DNA of 64,000 nucleotides from Streptomyces sp. NRRL WC-3605. GTDB lineage: Bacteria; Actinomycetota; Actinomycetes; Streptomycetales; Streptomycetaceae. Below the pieces are notes generated by a model. It searched no databases and was not told the DNA's origin. It was given only the letters and a program-made list of their open reading frames with translations. The translations under genes were made by a program, and so were the position numbers. Below, in pieces: positions 16,908-25,699 of the stretch. The first letter of the stretch is position 1. Each line of letters begins with the position of its first letter. Where the stretch lies: positions 124,001-188,000 of the forward strand of contig NZ_LLZN01000079.1 in NCBI RefSeq assembly GCF_001509795.1, written 5' to 3'.

Positions 16908-17105
16908 TCAGCGCCCCAGCATCACACCCACGGACGACGCCTGTGTGGCCACGGTCTCCCACCCGTCGAAGACGAGGAGGAGCAGGGCCGCCAGGGGAAG
17001 GGCCATGAGCGTCGCCACCAGCGGGTGGCGGCGGCCCTGGCGGCGGGGGCGCGGCAGGAAGCGCGCCTGGGTGCGGAGCAGTGCCCGCGGTGCCGTCTGG
17101 GCCAT
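16908..17105 (-). CDS. 65-residue membrane microprotein
   Basis: The protein starts MAQTAPRALLRTQARFLPRP with a strongly basic cytoplasmic head (eight Arg), has one hydrophobic helix at about 34-50 (LVATLMALPLAALLLLVF) and a short outer tail. ATG at 17105 has AGGAG at ideal distance. The positive-inside layout and good ribosome site support it as a real gene. The function is unknown. Confidence 0.7.
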   Translation of the reverse strand: MAQTAPRALLRTQARFLPRPRRQGRRHPLVATLMALPLAALLLLVFDGWETVATQASSVGVMLGR

Positions 17106-17724
17106 GGTCCCTCTCCTGACCTGTGTCGGATCTCGTATACAGCGGCGGGCGTCTGACCTCGGGGGACGAGTGCTGCACCCGCCGCTTGACCTCAAATCTA
17201 GGGGCGCGTCCCCTTCCGCACGTCATGCCCTCGTACCGATTGGCGGGCCTCCCGGAGGATGAGCCCTCGCGGGCGGAGTACTCCCCTGGGTGGAGACCGG
17301 CGTGCGGGTCTCGGGGTCTTCCCGGAGGGGACGTCCGGTCCGCCCGTTTTCTCCGGGGTGCCCCCCAGGACTCCGGCAGGCCCCACCGGGTGACTTCTCT
17401 CACTCGGTGCCGGACGACAGGGCCGTGATCTTCGGGGCACGCCCGTCCCCGCCCGCCGCCGGTGGCGGGGTACGGCCGGCGTCCCGCCCGCCCGCCTCCC
17501 TCGTCCTGTCCCTCCCCTCGGCGGACCCAACCTCCCTGGCCTTGTTACGGGTTGACTCGCTGGGGGTGGTGAAGTCGCTTGACCCGTCAGCACTCTGACC
17601 GCCTTTCACCTTCGCGGTCCGCACCCGACAATCCACCGGGCCGAGAGGGCGCGGCCTCTGCGCGCGGCGGCCCGTGGAAACGTAAGCTGTGGCACGTCAC
17701 ACGGACCGGGCAGCGGGGATGAAC
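17106..17724. other. 619-base intergenic region before the Ser/Thr kinase gene
   Basis: I see no supportable gene. The region holds the promoters of two divergent genes. A 10-bp imperfect inverted repeat CACCGGGTGA / TCACTCGGTG (17384-17409, 6-base loop) is the clearest structure. Several TTGAC-like -35 boxes (near 17180, 17550 and 17580) lack a convincing -10 at the right distance. Confidence 0.5.
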
Positions 17725-19131
17725 ATGGCGATGATGCGCCTGAGGCGCGAGGACCCGCGCGTCGTCGGATCGTTCAGGCTTCACAGACGGCTGGGCGCGG
17801 GCGGAATGGGCGTCGTGTACCTGGGCTCCGACAAGAAGGGGCAGCGGGTCGCGCTCAAGGTGATCCGGCCCGACCTGGCGGAGGACCAGGAGTTCCGCTC
17901 CAGGTTCGCGCGGGAGGTCTCGGCGGCACGACGCATTCGGGGCGGGTGCACGGCCCGGCTGGTGGCCGCCGATCTGGAGGCGGAGCGTCCCTGGTTCGCC
18001 ACGCAGTACGTGCCCGGCCCCTCCCTGCACGACAAGGTCGCCGACGAGGGCCCGCTCGGGGCCGCGGAGGTCGCCGCCGTGGGGGCCGCCCTGTCCGAGG
18101 GGCTGGTCGCGGTCCACGAGGCCGGGGTCGTACACCGGGATCTGAAGCCGTCCAACATCCTGCTGTCCCCGAAGGGACCGCGGATCATCGACTTCGGCAT
18201 CGCCTGGGCCACCGGCGCCTCGACCCTCACGCACGTGGGCACGGCGGTCGGCTCGCCCGGCTTCCTCGCCCCGGAGCAGGTGCGGGGCGCCGCCGTCACC
18301 CCGGCCACGGACGTCTTCTCCCTGGGCGCCACGCTCGCGTACGCGTCCATGGGTGACTCCCCGTTCGGGCACGGCAGTTCCGAGGTGATGCTGTACCGCG
18401 TCGTGCACGAGGAGGCGCAGCTGCACGGGGTGCCGGACGCCCTCGCCCCGCTCGTGCGCGCCTGTCTGGCGAAGGACCCCGGGGAAAGGCCCAGCACCCT
18501 CCAGCTGTCGCTGCGCCTGAAGGAGATCGCCGCGCGGGAGGCGCAGGGGCTCGGGGACGTGCGTCCTCCGGCGCAGCGCGCCGCCGAGGCGGACCGGGCC
18601 ACCGGACGGCTCGCCGACACGTATCCGGAACCGCAGCGGGTGCAGCGGCGCTCGCCGGGCACTCCCCCGCCCCGGGGCGCGGCCGGGCCGCGCGGCGGCG
18701 GTGCGGGCCGGGTGCCCGGGCCCGCCCGGGACGGTTCCGCGCCGAGGACCGGCGGTGGTTCCGCGTCCCGCGCGGGATCCGGCGGTTCCGCGTCCCGCGC
18801 GGGGTCCCGTCCGACGCCCGCGCCGCGCGGCACCTCCCGCAACGGCGGCCGGCCCGCTACGCGCGGCGGCACCGGCCGTACGGCTCCGCGGAACACCGGG
18901 ACCGGGCGCAGGCCCGCCAATCCGCAGTTGCTGCGGCAGCGGCTGTTCGTGTTCGTCGTGGTGACGCTGCTCGTCGCGCTCGGCATCGCGGCCGCCCAGG
19001 GCTGCCAGGGTCCGGACCGGGGCCTCGGCGGCACCGGCGGCGGGCGTCCCACGCAGGAGCGGGTGGCGCCGGACCACGGGACGATGGACGAGCGGTACTC
19101 CTCGGAGTTCCAGATCCCGGAGCAGGAGTAG
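17725..19131 (+). CDS. Membrane-anchored Ser/Thr protein kinase
   Basis: The 468-residue Hanks-type kinase has glycine loop GAGGMG (24-29), ATP lysine 45 in VALKV, catalytic loop HRDLKPSN near 138, DFG near 156, and the activation segment GTAVGSPGFLAPEQ. The kinase domain ends near 270. A basic, Gly/Ser/Pro-rich linker of about 130 residues follows, then a single membrane helix (about 407-425) and a 43-residue outer tail without PASTA repeats, so the sensor is minimal. I use ATG at 17725 (GGGG seven bases upstream); ATG 17719 and GTG 17689 are alternatives. Its partners are unknown. Confidence 0.92.
   Translation: MAMMRLRREDPRVVGSFRLHRRLGAGGMGVVYLGSDKKGQRVALKVIRPDLAEDQEFRSRFAREVSAARRIRGGCTARLVAADLEAERPWFATQYVPGPSLHDKVADEGPLGAAEVAAVGAALSEGLVAVHEAGVVHRDLKPSNILLSPKGPRIIDFGIAWATGASTLTHVGTAVGSPGFLAPEQVRGAAVTPATDVFSLGATLAYASMGDSPFGHGSSEVMLYRVVHEEAQLHGVPDALAPLVRACLAKDPGERPSTLQLSLRLKEIAAREAQGLGDVRPPAQRAAEADRATGRLADTYPEPQRVQRRSPGTPPPRGAAGPRGGGAGRVPGPARDGSAPRTGGGSASRAGSGGSASRAGSRPTPAPRGTSRNGGRPATRGGTGRTAPRNTGTGRRPANPQLLRQRLFVFVVVTLLVALGIAAAQGCQGPDRGLGGTGGGRPTQERVAPDHGTMDERYSSEFQIPEQE
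18757..18807 (+). repeat. 27-base tandem repeat in the kinase linker
   Basis: Two 24-base copies (GGTTCCGCGTCCCGCGCGGG..., differing at one base) separated by GGC encode GSASRAGSG twice. The period is a multiple of three, so copy-number change would keep the frame. Confidence 0.85.
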
Positions 19132-19183
19132 GTGCGCGGCTAGTGCTGTGACCGGGAGCCCGGCCTGATCGGCAAGACGCCCC

Positions 19184-20002
19184 CTAGACCTCGGGGCGGC
19201 CCGTGGCCACCGCGTAGAAGGCGACGGCGGCCGCGGCGCCCACGTTGAGGGAGTCGACACCGTGCGACATGGGGATGCGGACCCATTCGTCGGCGGCGAC
19301 CAGGGCCTGCGTGGACAGGCCGCCGCCCTCGGCGCCGAGCATCAGGGCGACCCGGTCCATCCGGTGCGGGGCGGCCTCGTCGAGGGACTTCGCCTTCTCG
19401 TCCGGGGTGAGCGCGAGCAGGGAGAAGCCGGCCTCGCGGACCGTCTCCAGCGCCTTGGGCCAGGTCTCCAGACGGGCGTACGGCACGGAGAAGACCGCGC
19501 CCATCGAGACCTTGACGCTGCGGCGGTACAGCGGGTCGGCGCAGTCCGGGGAGAGCAGCACGGCGTCCATGCCGAGAGCCGCGGCGGAGCGGAAGATCGC
19601 GCCGATGTTGGTGTGGTCGTTCACCGACTCCATGACGACGACCCGGCGGGCGTTGTGGAGCAGGTCGGTGGCGCCGGGCAGCGGCTTGCGCTGCATGGAC
19701 GCCAGCGCACCGCGGTGCACGTGGTAGCCGGTGACCTGTTCGGCGAGGTCGGGGCTGACCGCGTAGACCGGTGCCGGGAGTTCGTCGATGACGTCCCGCA
19801 TGACGTCGATCCACTTGGCCGACAGCAGCATCGAGCGCATCTCGTAGCCGGCTTCCTTGGCCCGTCTGATGACCTTCTCGCCCTCGGCGATGAACAGGCC
19901 CTCGGCGGGTTCGCGGCGGCGGCGCAGGTCGACGTCGGTCAGGCCCGTGTAGTCGCGCAGACGCGGGTCGTCGGGGTCGTCGACGGTGATGAGATCGGCC
20001 AC
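19184..20002 (-). CDS. SpoU/TrmH-family RNA 2'-O-methyltransferase
   Basis: The 272-residue SPOUT methyltransferase probably acts on rRNA or tRNA with S-adenosylmethionine. The N-terminal substrate-binding part (to about 105) includes EGLFIAEGEKVIRRA. The knotted catalytic domain shows motif 1 VMESVNDHTNIGAIFRSAAA (Asn and Arg near 132-138), motif 2 LMLGAEGGGLS near 220 and motif 3 IPMSHGVDSLNVGAAAAV near 245. GTG at 20002 is the first start of the frame. It lies 63 bases downstream of the cysG-like gene in the same direction and may be co-transcribed. Confidence 0.9.
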   Translation of the reverse strand: MADLITVDDPDDPRLRDYTGLTDVDLRRRREPAEGLFIAEGEKVIRRAKEAGYEMRSMLLSAKWIDVMRDVIDELPAPVYAVSPDLAEQVTGYHVHRGALASMQRKPLPGATDLLHNARRVVVMESVNDHTNIGAIFRSAAALGMDAVLLSPDCADPLYRRSVKVSMGAVFSVPYARLETWPKALETVREAGFSLLALTPDEKAKSLDEAAPHRMDRVALMLGAEGGGLSTQALVAADEWVRIPMSHGVDSLNVGAAAAVAFYAVATGRPEV

Positions 20003-20065
20003 AGAGTGATACTGCCTTGTCCTGGGTGCGGTGCCAACGGTGCGGAGAGGGTCTGTTACCCCGGG

Positions 20066-21310
20066 TTACGGAATGGCTCGGGCTGTGGGGGCCGGGCCCG
20101 CCTTCACGACCTCGCCGATGACGATGACGGCGGGCGGCTTCACCTCGTGCTCGACCACCGCGGCGCCGGCCGTGGCGAGCGTCGCGTCGACCCGGCGCTG
20201 CCCGGCCGTCGTGCCCTCCTGGACCAGGGCCACCGGGGTGTCCGGGGACTTGCCGTGCGCGATGAGCGTCTCGGCGACCTTGCCGAGGGTGCCGACGCCC
20301 ATGAGGATCACGAGCGTGCCGGTGAGCCTGGCGAGCGACGGCCAGTCCACCAGGGACCGCTCGTCGTCGGGGGCGACATGGCCGCTGACCACCGTGAACT
20401 CATGGGCCACGCCCCGGTGCGTCACGGGGATGCCGGCGGCGCCCGGCACGGAGATCGAGCTGGAGATGCCGGGCACGACCGTGCACGGGATGCCTGCCTC
20501 CGCGAGCGCGATGACCTCCTCCATGCCACGGCCGTAGACGAACGGGTCGCCGCCCTTGAGCCGTACCACCGACTTGCCCTGCCGGGCGTGCTCGATCAGC
20601 GCTTCGTTGATGGCCTCCTGGGCCATGAACCGGCCGTACGGCAGCTTCGCCGCGTCGATGACCTCGACGCTCGGCGGCAGTTCGGCGAGGAGGTCGCGCG
20701 GGCCGAGGTGGTCGGCGATGACCACGTCCGCCTCGGCGAGCAGCCGGCGGCCGCGCACGGTGATCAGGTCGGGGTCGCCGGGGCCGCCGCCGACGAGGGC
20801 GACGCCGGGCTTACGGGTGCGGTGGTGCGGGGCGACGAGGGTGCCGTCGCGCAGGCCCTCGACGACGGCGTCCCGGATGGCGGCGGTGTGCCGGGGGTCG
20901 CGGCCGCGCGCCTCGGTGGTGAGCACGGCGACGGTGACGCCCTCGCTGTGCCCGGTGGCCGGCGTCCACGCCGTCGCGGCGTCGGCGTCGTCGGAGCGGA
21001 CGCACCACACGCGGTGCCGCTCGGCCTCGGCGGAGGCGGCCGTGTTGGCCTCCGGGTCGCTGGTGGCGATCAGGGCGTACCAGGCGTCCGCGAGGTCGCC
21101 CTCCTCGTAGCGGCGCCGGTGCCAGGTGATCTCCCCCGCGTCCACCATCGCCTCGACCGACGGCGTCGCCTCCGGGGACACCAGCCGGATGTCGGCGCCC
21201 GCAGCGACGAGCGCCGGGAGGCGGCGCTGGGCGACCTGGCCACCGCCGAGGACGACGACCCGGCGACCGGTGAGGCGCAGGCCTACGGGATAGGCGGGGT
21301 GTTCGGCCAT
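20066..21310 (-). CDS. cysG: Siroheme synthase-type uroporphyrinogen-III methyltransferase
   Basis: The 414-residue fusion has an N-terminal precorrin-2 dehydrogenase/ferrochelatase-like module (RRVVVLGGGQVAQRRLPALV, NAD-binding, about 1-150) and a C-terminal SUMT domain (about 160-400) with VALVGGGPGDPDLITVRG, LKGGDPFVYGRG and GIPVTHRGVA. It makes precorrin-2 and probably siroheme from uroporphyrinogen III, feeding sulfite/nitrite reductase cofactor and cobalamin. The next gene upstream on the same strand is the BluB-CobT fusion, consistent with a corrin role. Confidence 0.9.
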   Translation of the reverse strand: MAEHPAYPVGLRLTGRRVVVLGGGQVAQRRLPALVAAGADIRLVSPEATPSVEAMVDAGEITWHRRRYEEGDLADAWYALIATSDPEANTAASAEAERHRVWCVRSDDADAATAWTPATGHSEGVTVAVLTTEARGRDPRHTAAIRDAVVEGLRDGTLVAPHHRTRKPGVALVGGGPGDPDLITVRGRRLLAEADVVIADHLGPRDLLAELPPSVEVIDAAKLPYGRFMAQEAINEALIEHARQGKSVVRLKGGDPFVYGRGMEEVIALAEAGIPCTVVPGISSSISVPGAAGIPVTHRGVAHEFTVVSGHVAPDDERSLVDWPSLARLTGTLVILMGVGTLGKVAETLIAHGKSPDTPVALVQEGTTAGQRRVDATLATAGAAVVEHEVKPPAVIVIGEVVKAGPAPTARAIP

Positions 21311-21438
21311 GAGGGTACGGCTCCCTTGGGGGTGGCGGCGGGGCGATGCCCTGACGTGCGGATTTTATGCTGCGGACGGCAACGGCGGTTCGGGTGTCCG
21401 AGGGCTGGGCGGCCTGTGGGCCGCCGCGCGCAGGGCGA

Positions 21439-21469
21439 GGGGACCCGGGGCGCGCGGCTCCGGGTCCCC
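21439..21469 (-). terminator. Terminator of the bluB-cobT fusion gene
   Basis: A perfect 10-bp stem (GGGGACCCGG / CCGGGTCCCC) with an 11-base loop lies just past the cobT stop on the minus strand. Confidence 0.65.
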
Positions 21470-21479
21470 AGGCACCCGG

Positions 21480-24400
21480 CTACTTCTCGGTGACGCCCGC
21501 CGAGTCGAACGTCGCCACCTCGTGCATCGCCCGGGCCGTGCTCTGGACCAGCGGGAGGGCCAGGAGCGCGCCCGTGCCCTCGCCGAGCCGCAGGTCGAGG
21601 TCGACCAGGGGGCGCAGGCCCAGCTTGTTCAGAGCGGCCACATGTCCGGGCTCGGCGCTGCGGTGGCCCGCGATGCACGCGGCCAGCACCTCGGGGGCGA
21701 TCGCGCGGGCCACCAGGGCGGCGGCGCCGGCGCTCACGCCGTCCAGGATCACCGGCGTGCGCAGGGAGGCGCCGCCGAGGAGCAGGCCGACGAGCGCGGC
21801 GTGCTCCAGACCGCCGATCGCGGCGAGGACCCCGATCGGGTCGGCCGGGTCGGGCTGGTGGAACTCCAGGGCGCGCCGGACGACCTCGGTCTTGCGGGCC
21901 AGCGTCTCGTCGTTGATGCCGGTGCCGCGGCCGGTGACCTCGGCCGGGTCGGTGCCCGTGTAGAGGGAGATCAGCGCGGCGGACGCCGTGGTGTTGGCGA
22001 TGCCCATCTCACCGGTCAGCAGCGCCTTGTTGCCGGCCGCCACCAGGTCGCGGGCGGTCTCGATGCCGACCTCGACCGCCTGCTTGGCCTCCTCGCGGGT
22101 CATCGCGGGGCCGGTCGTCATGTCGGCGGTGCCGGCGCGGACCTTGCGGGGCAGCAGGCCCGGGGTGGCCGGGAGATCGGCGGCCACGCCCACGTCGACC
22201 ACGCAGACCTCGGCGCCGACCTGGGCGGCGAAGGCGTTGCAGACGGCGCCGCCACCGAGGAAGTTGGCCACCATCTGGGCCGTGACCTCCTGCGGCCACG
22301 GGGTGACGCCCTGGGCGTGCACGCCGTGGTCACCGGCGAAGATCGCGACGGCCGCGGGCTCCGGGATCGGGGGCGGGCACTGCCGGGACAGGCCGGACAG
22401 CTGCGCGGAGATGATCTCCAGCATGCCCAGCGCGCCGGCCGGCTTGGTCATGCGCTTCTGCCGCTCCCACGCCTCGCCGAGCGCCTTGGCGTCCAGCGGC
22501 CGGATCTGGGAGACGGTCTCGGCGAGCAGGTCGTGCGGCTCCTCGCCGGGCAGGGCGCGGCGGCCGTACGTCTCCTCGTGGACGACCCAGGACAGCGGGC
22601 GGCGCTTGGACCAGCCCGCCTGGAGCAGCTCGGGCTCGTCCGGGAACTCGTCGACGTACCCGACGCAGAGGTAGGCGATGACCTCCAGGTGCTCGGGCAG
22701 GCCGAGGGCGCGGACCATCTCGCGCTCGTCGAAGAAGCTGACCCAGCCGACGCCGAGGCCCTCGGCGCGGGCGGCGAGCCACAGGTTCTCGACGGCGAGG
22801 GCGGCGGAGTACGGCGCCATCTGCGGCTGGGTGTGCCGGCCGAGGGTGTGGCGGCCGCCGCGCGTGGGGTCGGCGGTGACGACGATGTTGACCGGGGTGT
22901 CGAGGATGGCCTCGATCTTCAGTTCCTTGAACTGCTTCGCACGGCCCTTGGGCAGGGACTTGGCGTATGCCTCGCGCTGGCGCATGGCCAGTTCGTGCAC
23001 GGTGCGCCGGGTCTCCGACGAGCGGATGACGACGAAGTCCCAGGGCTGGGAGTGGCCGACCGAGGGCGCCGTGTGGGCGGCCTCCAGGACCCGGAGCAGC
23101 ACCTCGTGCGGGATGGGGTCGCTGCGGAAGCCGTTGCGGATGTCGCGGCGCTCGCGCATCACCTTGAGGACGGCCTCGCGCTCGGCGTCGTCGTACGCGG
23201 GTGCGGCGGGGCCGCCGGGCCGGTGCGGCTCCTCCTCGGCCGGGGCGTCCTGCGCCTCTTCTGCCCGCGCCTCCTCGTCGGCCCGGTCCTCGTCGGCGAC
23301 CCGGGTGTCCAGGTCGTCGGCGTGCTGGACGAGCCCGGGGTCGGCCTCGCGGGGGGCGGGCACCTCGGCGGCGGGGGCCGGGGACTCCTCGGTGGGCAGG
23401 ACCAGCGGCTGCGGCGGGGTGGGCGCGAGGTGCGGGGTGGTCGGCACGGTGCCCTCGACCGGGACGAACTGGCCGAGGGGCTGGCCGGGCGGGGGCTCCT
23501 GGGGGACGGCACCGGGCATCACGGCCAGGACGTCGTCCGGCCCGGCGGCCTGCCTGAGCTGCGGGCCGGCCGGTTCGGCGACGTACTGCTCGGCCGCGTA
23601 CTGCTCGGCCGCGTACTGCTCGACTGTCACCGGCTCGGGGGCGGCGGCCGCCGCGAGCGGCTGGACGGCCTCCGCGGGGACGGCCTCGGGGGCCTCAGGC
23701 AGCGGCTGCTCGGGCTGGGCCGCCACGGCGTCCGGGATCTGGGCCGGCTGCTCGGCCGGGCCGGGCTCGCTCGGTGGCACGGCGGCCTCCTCGGCGGCGG
23801 GGGCCTGGGCGGCCGGTTCGGGGGCCTCGGCGAGGGCTTCCGGCTCGGGCTGCTCCGGTACGGCGGTCGCGGCGGGCCGCGGCTCGGCCTGTTCCGGAAC
23901 GTCCGATACGTCCGGCGCTTCGGCGGGGACGTCCTCCGAGGGCTGGACCTGGGGCGGGAGCGCCTGGGCGGGCTCGGGGGTGTGCGCCTCGGCCACGGGC
24001 TCCGGGGCGTACGTCTCGGCCAGGGGCTCCGGGGCGGGCTCGGGGGTCTGGGCCGGTTCGGGCTGGGGCTGTGCCTCGGCGGCCTCCGCCACGGGGGCCG
24101 CTACGCCGGCCGGCGCCTCGACGTCATGCGGGGCGGGCTCGGGGGCCTCGGCGACGGGGGCGGGGGCTGCCGGAACCGGGATTTCCTGAGCCGGGGCTTC
24201 CGGAACCGGGGTTTCCTGAGCCAGGGCCTCCTGGACCGCTGCCGCGGGCGCCGACTCGGCGACGGGCCGGGCGTCCGCGGGCGCGGCGGCCTCGGACATC
24301 ACGGCATCAGGCGCGACGGCCTCGGGCTCCGCCGGCTCGGCGGCGACGGGCGCGGCCTCCGGCACCGGCGTCTCGGCGCCCTGCTGGGCCTCGGGAGCTT

Positions 24401-25331
24401 CGGACACTTCGGGACCGGCCGGGACCTGCGCGGGCTCGCCGGGCCGAGCGTCCTGCGGGGTGGCGGCGACGGCCTGGGGCTCGGCGGCGTCCTGCGCGTT
24501 CCCGCCGGTCATGGCCGAAGCGGCGGCGTTCTCGTGGGGGCCCTGGGGCTCGTGGGCGACCGGGGCCGGGGCACCGGCCTGGCCGGGGACGGCCGCGGCG
24601 TGCTCGGGCGACGGCTCGGGTGCGCCGTACGTCCCGTCCTGGGCGACGGGCGTCTGGCCCTCGGCCACCTGTGCGACGGCACCGGCCTCGGCGGCCTGCG
24701 GGACGCCCGTGGCGGCACCGGCCTCGGTGGCGACGCGCGCCACGACCGCCTGCGCGGCCCCGACGGGCTCGGCGGCCGGGACAACCGTTTCGGCAGCCTG
24801 GGCCTCCGTGCCGACCTGGGCGGGGGCGGGCGCCCCCCAGGCGGCCGCCTGCGGCGGGGCCTGCGTCTCGGCGTACTCGGGGACGGCGTGGCCCGGCTGC
24901 CGGGCCGGCATGCCGACGGCACCCCGGTCGGCCAGCGAACGGACCGGGCTGGCGGAGGCGTCCGGGATGGGCGGGCCCAGGTGCAGGGGGCGCCGGGGCG
25001 TGATCGGGGGGATCGGCGTCGTGGGGGCCGTGGGCGCCGGCGCCGAGGGTCCGGGCAGCCGCACGCCGGTCAGGTCGACGGAGCCGCTGTCGCGGCCGGA
25101 GAGCTCGTGCGCGTCGGGCTCGTGCACGGCCTCGACGACCGGCTCCGGGGCGGGCGGGGCGACCTCGTTGCCCCAGGCGCCCTGGGAGCCGGGCAGGAGC
25201 AGGTCTTCTTCCTCGGCGGGAGTCTCGGAGAGGTAGCTGTACGCATCCGGCGCCCCGGGGACGCCCGGCTGCTCCACCATGCCTGCGCTCTCCGGCAGTC
25301 CCTCGCCCGGGACCTGGCCGGTGTCGGTCAT
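21480..25331 (-). CDS. cobT: BluB-CobT fusion: DMB synthase plus NaMN:DMB phosphoribosyltransferase
   Basis: This 1283-residue protein has three parts. Residues 1-710 are low-complexity, Ala/Pro/Glu-rich and predicted disordered, with short repeats such as EQYAAEQYAAEQY. Residues about 712-930 form a BluB nitroreductase-like domain (MRERRDIRNGF, TAPSVGHSQPWDFVVIR, YSAALAVENLWLAARAEGLG), which makes dimethylbenzimidazole from reduced FMN. Residues about 931-1283 form CobT (KPAGALGMLE, AIFAGDHGVHAQG, TGEMGIANTTASAAL), which activates that base with nicotinate mononucleotide. The fusion therefore makes and activates the lower ligand of vitamin B12. ATG at 25331 follows GAGGGG. Confidence 0.9.
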   Translation of the reverse strand: MTDTGQVPGEGLPESAGMVEQPGVPGAPDAYSYLSETPAEEEDLLLPGSQGAWGNEVAPPAPEPVVEAVHEPDAHELSGRDSGSVDLTGVRLPGPSAPAPTAPTTPIPPITPRRPLHLGPPIPDASASPVRSLADRGAVGMPARQPGHAVPEYAETQAPPQAAAWGAPAPAQVGTEAQAAETVVPAAEPVGAAQAVVARVATEAGAATGVPQAAEAGAVAQVAEGQTPVAQDGTYGAPEPSPEHAAAVPGQAGAPAPVAHEPQGPHENAAASAMTGGNAQDAAEPQAVAATPQDARPGEPAQVPAGPEVSEAPEAQQGAETPVPEAAPVAAEPAEPEAVAPDAVMSEAAAPADARPVAESAPAAAVQEALAQETPVPEAPAQEIPVPAAPAPVAEAPEPAPHDVEAPAGVAAPVAEAAEAQPQPEPAQTPEPAPEPLAETYAPEPVAEAHTPEPAQALPPQVQPSEDVPAEAPDVSDVPEQAEPRPAATAVPEQPEPEALAEAPEPAAQAPAAEEAAVPPSEPGPAEQPAQIPDAVAAQPEQPLPEAPEAVPAEAVQPLAAAAAPEPVTVEQYAAEQYAAEQYVAEPAGPQLRQAAGPDDVLAVMPGAVPQEPPPGQPLGQFVPVEGTVPTTPHLAPTPPQPLVLPTEESPAPAAEVPAPREADPGLVQHADDLDTRVADEDRADEEARAEEAQDAPAEEEPHRPGGPAAPAYDDAEREAVLKVMRERRDIRNGFRSDPIPHEVLLRVLEAAHTAPSVGHSQPWDFVVIRSSETRRTVHELAMRQREAYAKSLPKGRAKQFKELKIEAILDTPVNIVVTADPTRGGRHTLGRHTQPQMAPYSAALAVENLWLAARAEGLGVGWVSFFDEREMVRALGLPEHLEVIAYLCVGYVDEFPDEPELLQAGWSKRRPLSWVVHEETYGRRALPGEEPHDLLAETVSQIRPLDAKALGEAWERQKRMTKPAGALGMLEIISAQLSGLSRQCPPPIPEPAAVAIFAGDHGVHAQGVTPWPQEVTAQMVANFLGGGAVCNAFAAQVGAEVCVVDVGVAADLPATPGLLPRKVRAGTADMTTGPAMTREEAKQAVEVGIETARDLVAAGNKALLTGEMGIANTTASAALISLYTGTDPAEVTGRGTGINDETLARKTEVVRRALEFHQPDPADPIGVLAAIGGLEHAALVGLLLGGASLRTPVILDGVSAGAAALVARAIAPEVLAACIAGHRSAEPGHVAALNKLGLRPLVDLDLRLGEGTGALLALPLVQSTARAMHEVATFDSAGVTEK

Positions 25332-25447
25332 GCGTACCCCTCGCCCATCGGTTAGTGCTTCCACGACCTGCTCACCGGGGACGGCGCACCGACCGCCCCC
25401 GCCATGAAGAACGAGCGTCCGAGCCCAGCGGCACGAACGACCCGCCC

Positions 25448-25481
25448 AAAAAAGGCGACAAAGCCATTGAGTGGCATTGTC
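25448..25481 (-). terminator. U-tract terminator between cobL and the cobT fusion
   Basis: On the minus strand GACAATGCCA and TGGCTTTGTC form a 10-bp stem (one mismatch) with a 5-base loop, followed after GCC by six T residues. Such a U-tract is rare in this GC-rich DNA. It would end cobL transcripts or act as an attenuator for the gene that follows. The surrounding 368-base gap (25332-25699) holds no other gene that I can support, and I found no B12-riboswitch core. Confidence 0.7.
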
Positions 25482-25699
25482 CTGGCCGTTGGGCCGTCGC
25501 GACAGGCTGATCCGCGACGGGCCGCTGTGGACTGCGCCACGTTGCGCGTCCTCCGGTTTCGCCGTACCACACCCGCCCCGAACCGGGAGCGTTTTTCCGG
25601 ACATTGGCCGACGAACTGCCGGGCGCCCGCATGCGGTACAACAGTCGGCCAGCCTACCGCGAGCGGTACGACAACAGGATCACGGGGATGGTCGGACGG

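Noticed and set aside
17290..17598. 102-codon plus-strand ORF in the kinase upstream gap
   Set aside because: No ribosome site, low-complexity Pro/Ser/Arg content and no clear third-position bias.
21309..25355. 1348-codon plus-strand open frame opposite the cobT fusion
   Set aside because: Antisense shadow; Gly/Leu/Arg repeats mirror the Ala/Pro/Glu-rich region on the real strand.
25352..25477. 41-codon ORF on the minus strand upstream of the cobT fusion (MPLNGFVAFFGR...)
   Set aside because: Its ATG lies inside the terminator hairpin, the ribosome site is poorly spaced, and codon bias is mixed; the hairpin plus T-run explains the sequence better.
25332..25699. Cobalamin riboswitch upstream of the cobT fusion
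   Set aside because: A GCCACT motif on the minus strand resembles the B12 box, but the rest of the riboswitch core was not found; the motif is part of the terminator hairpin.
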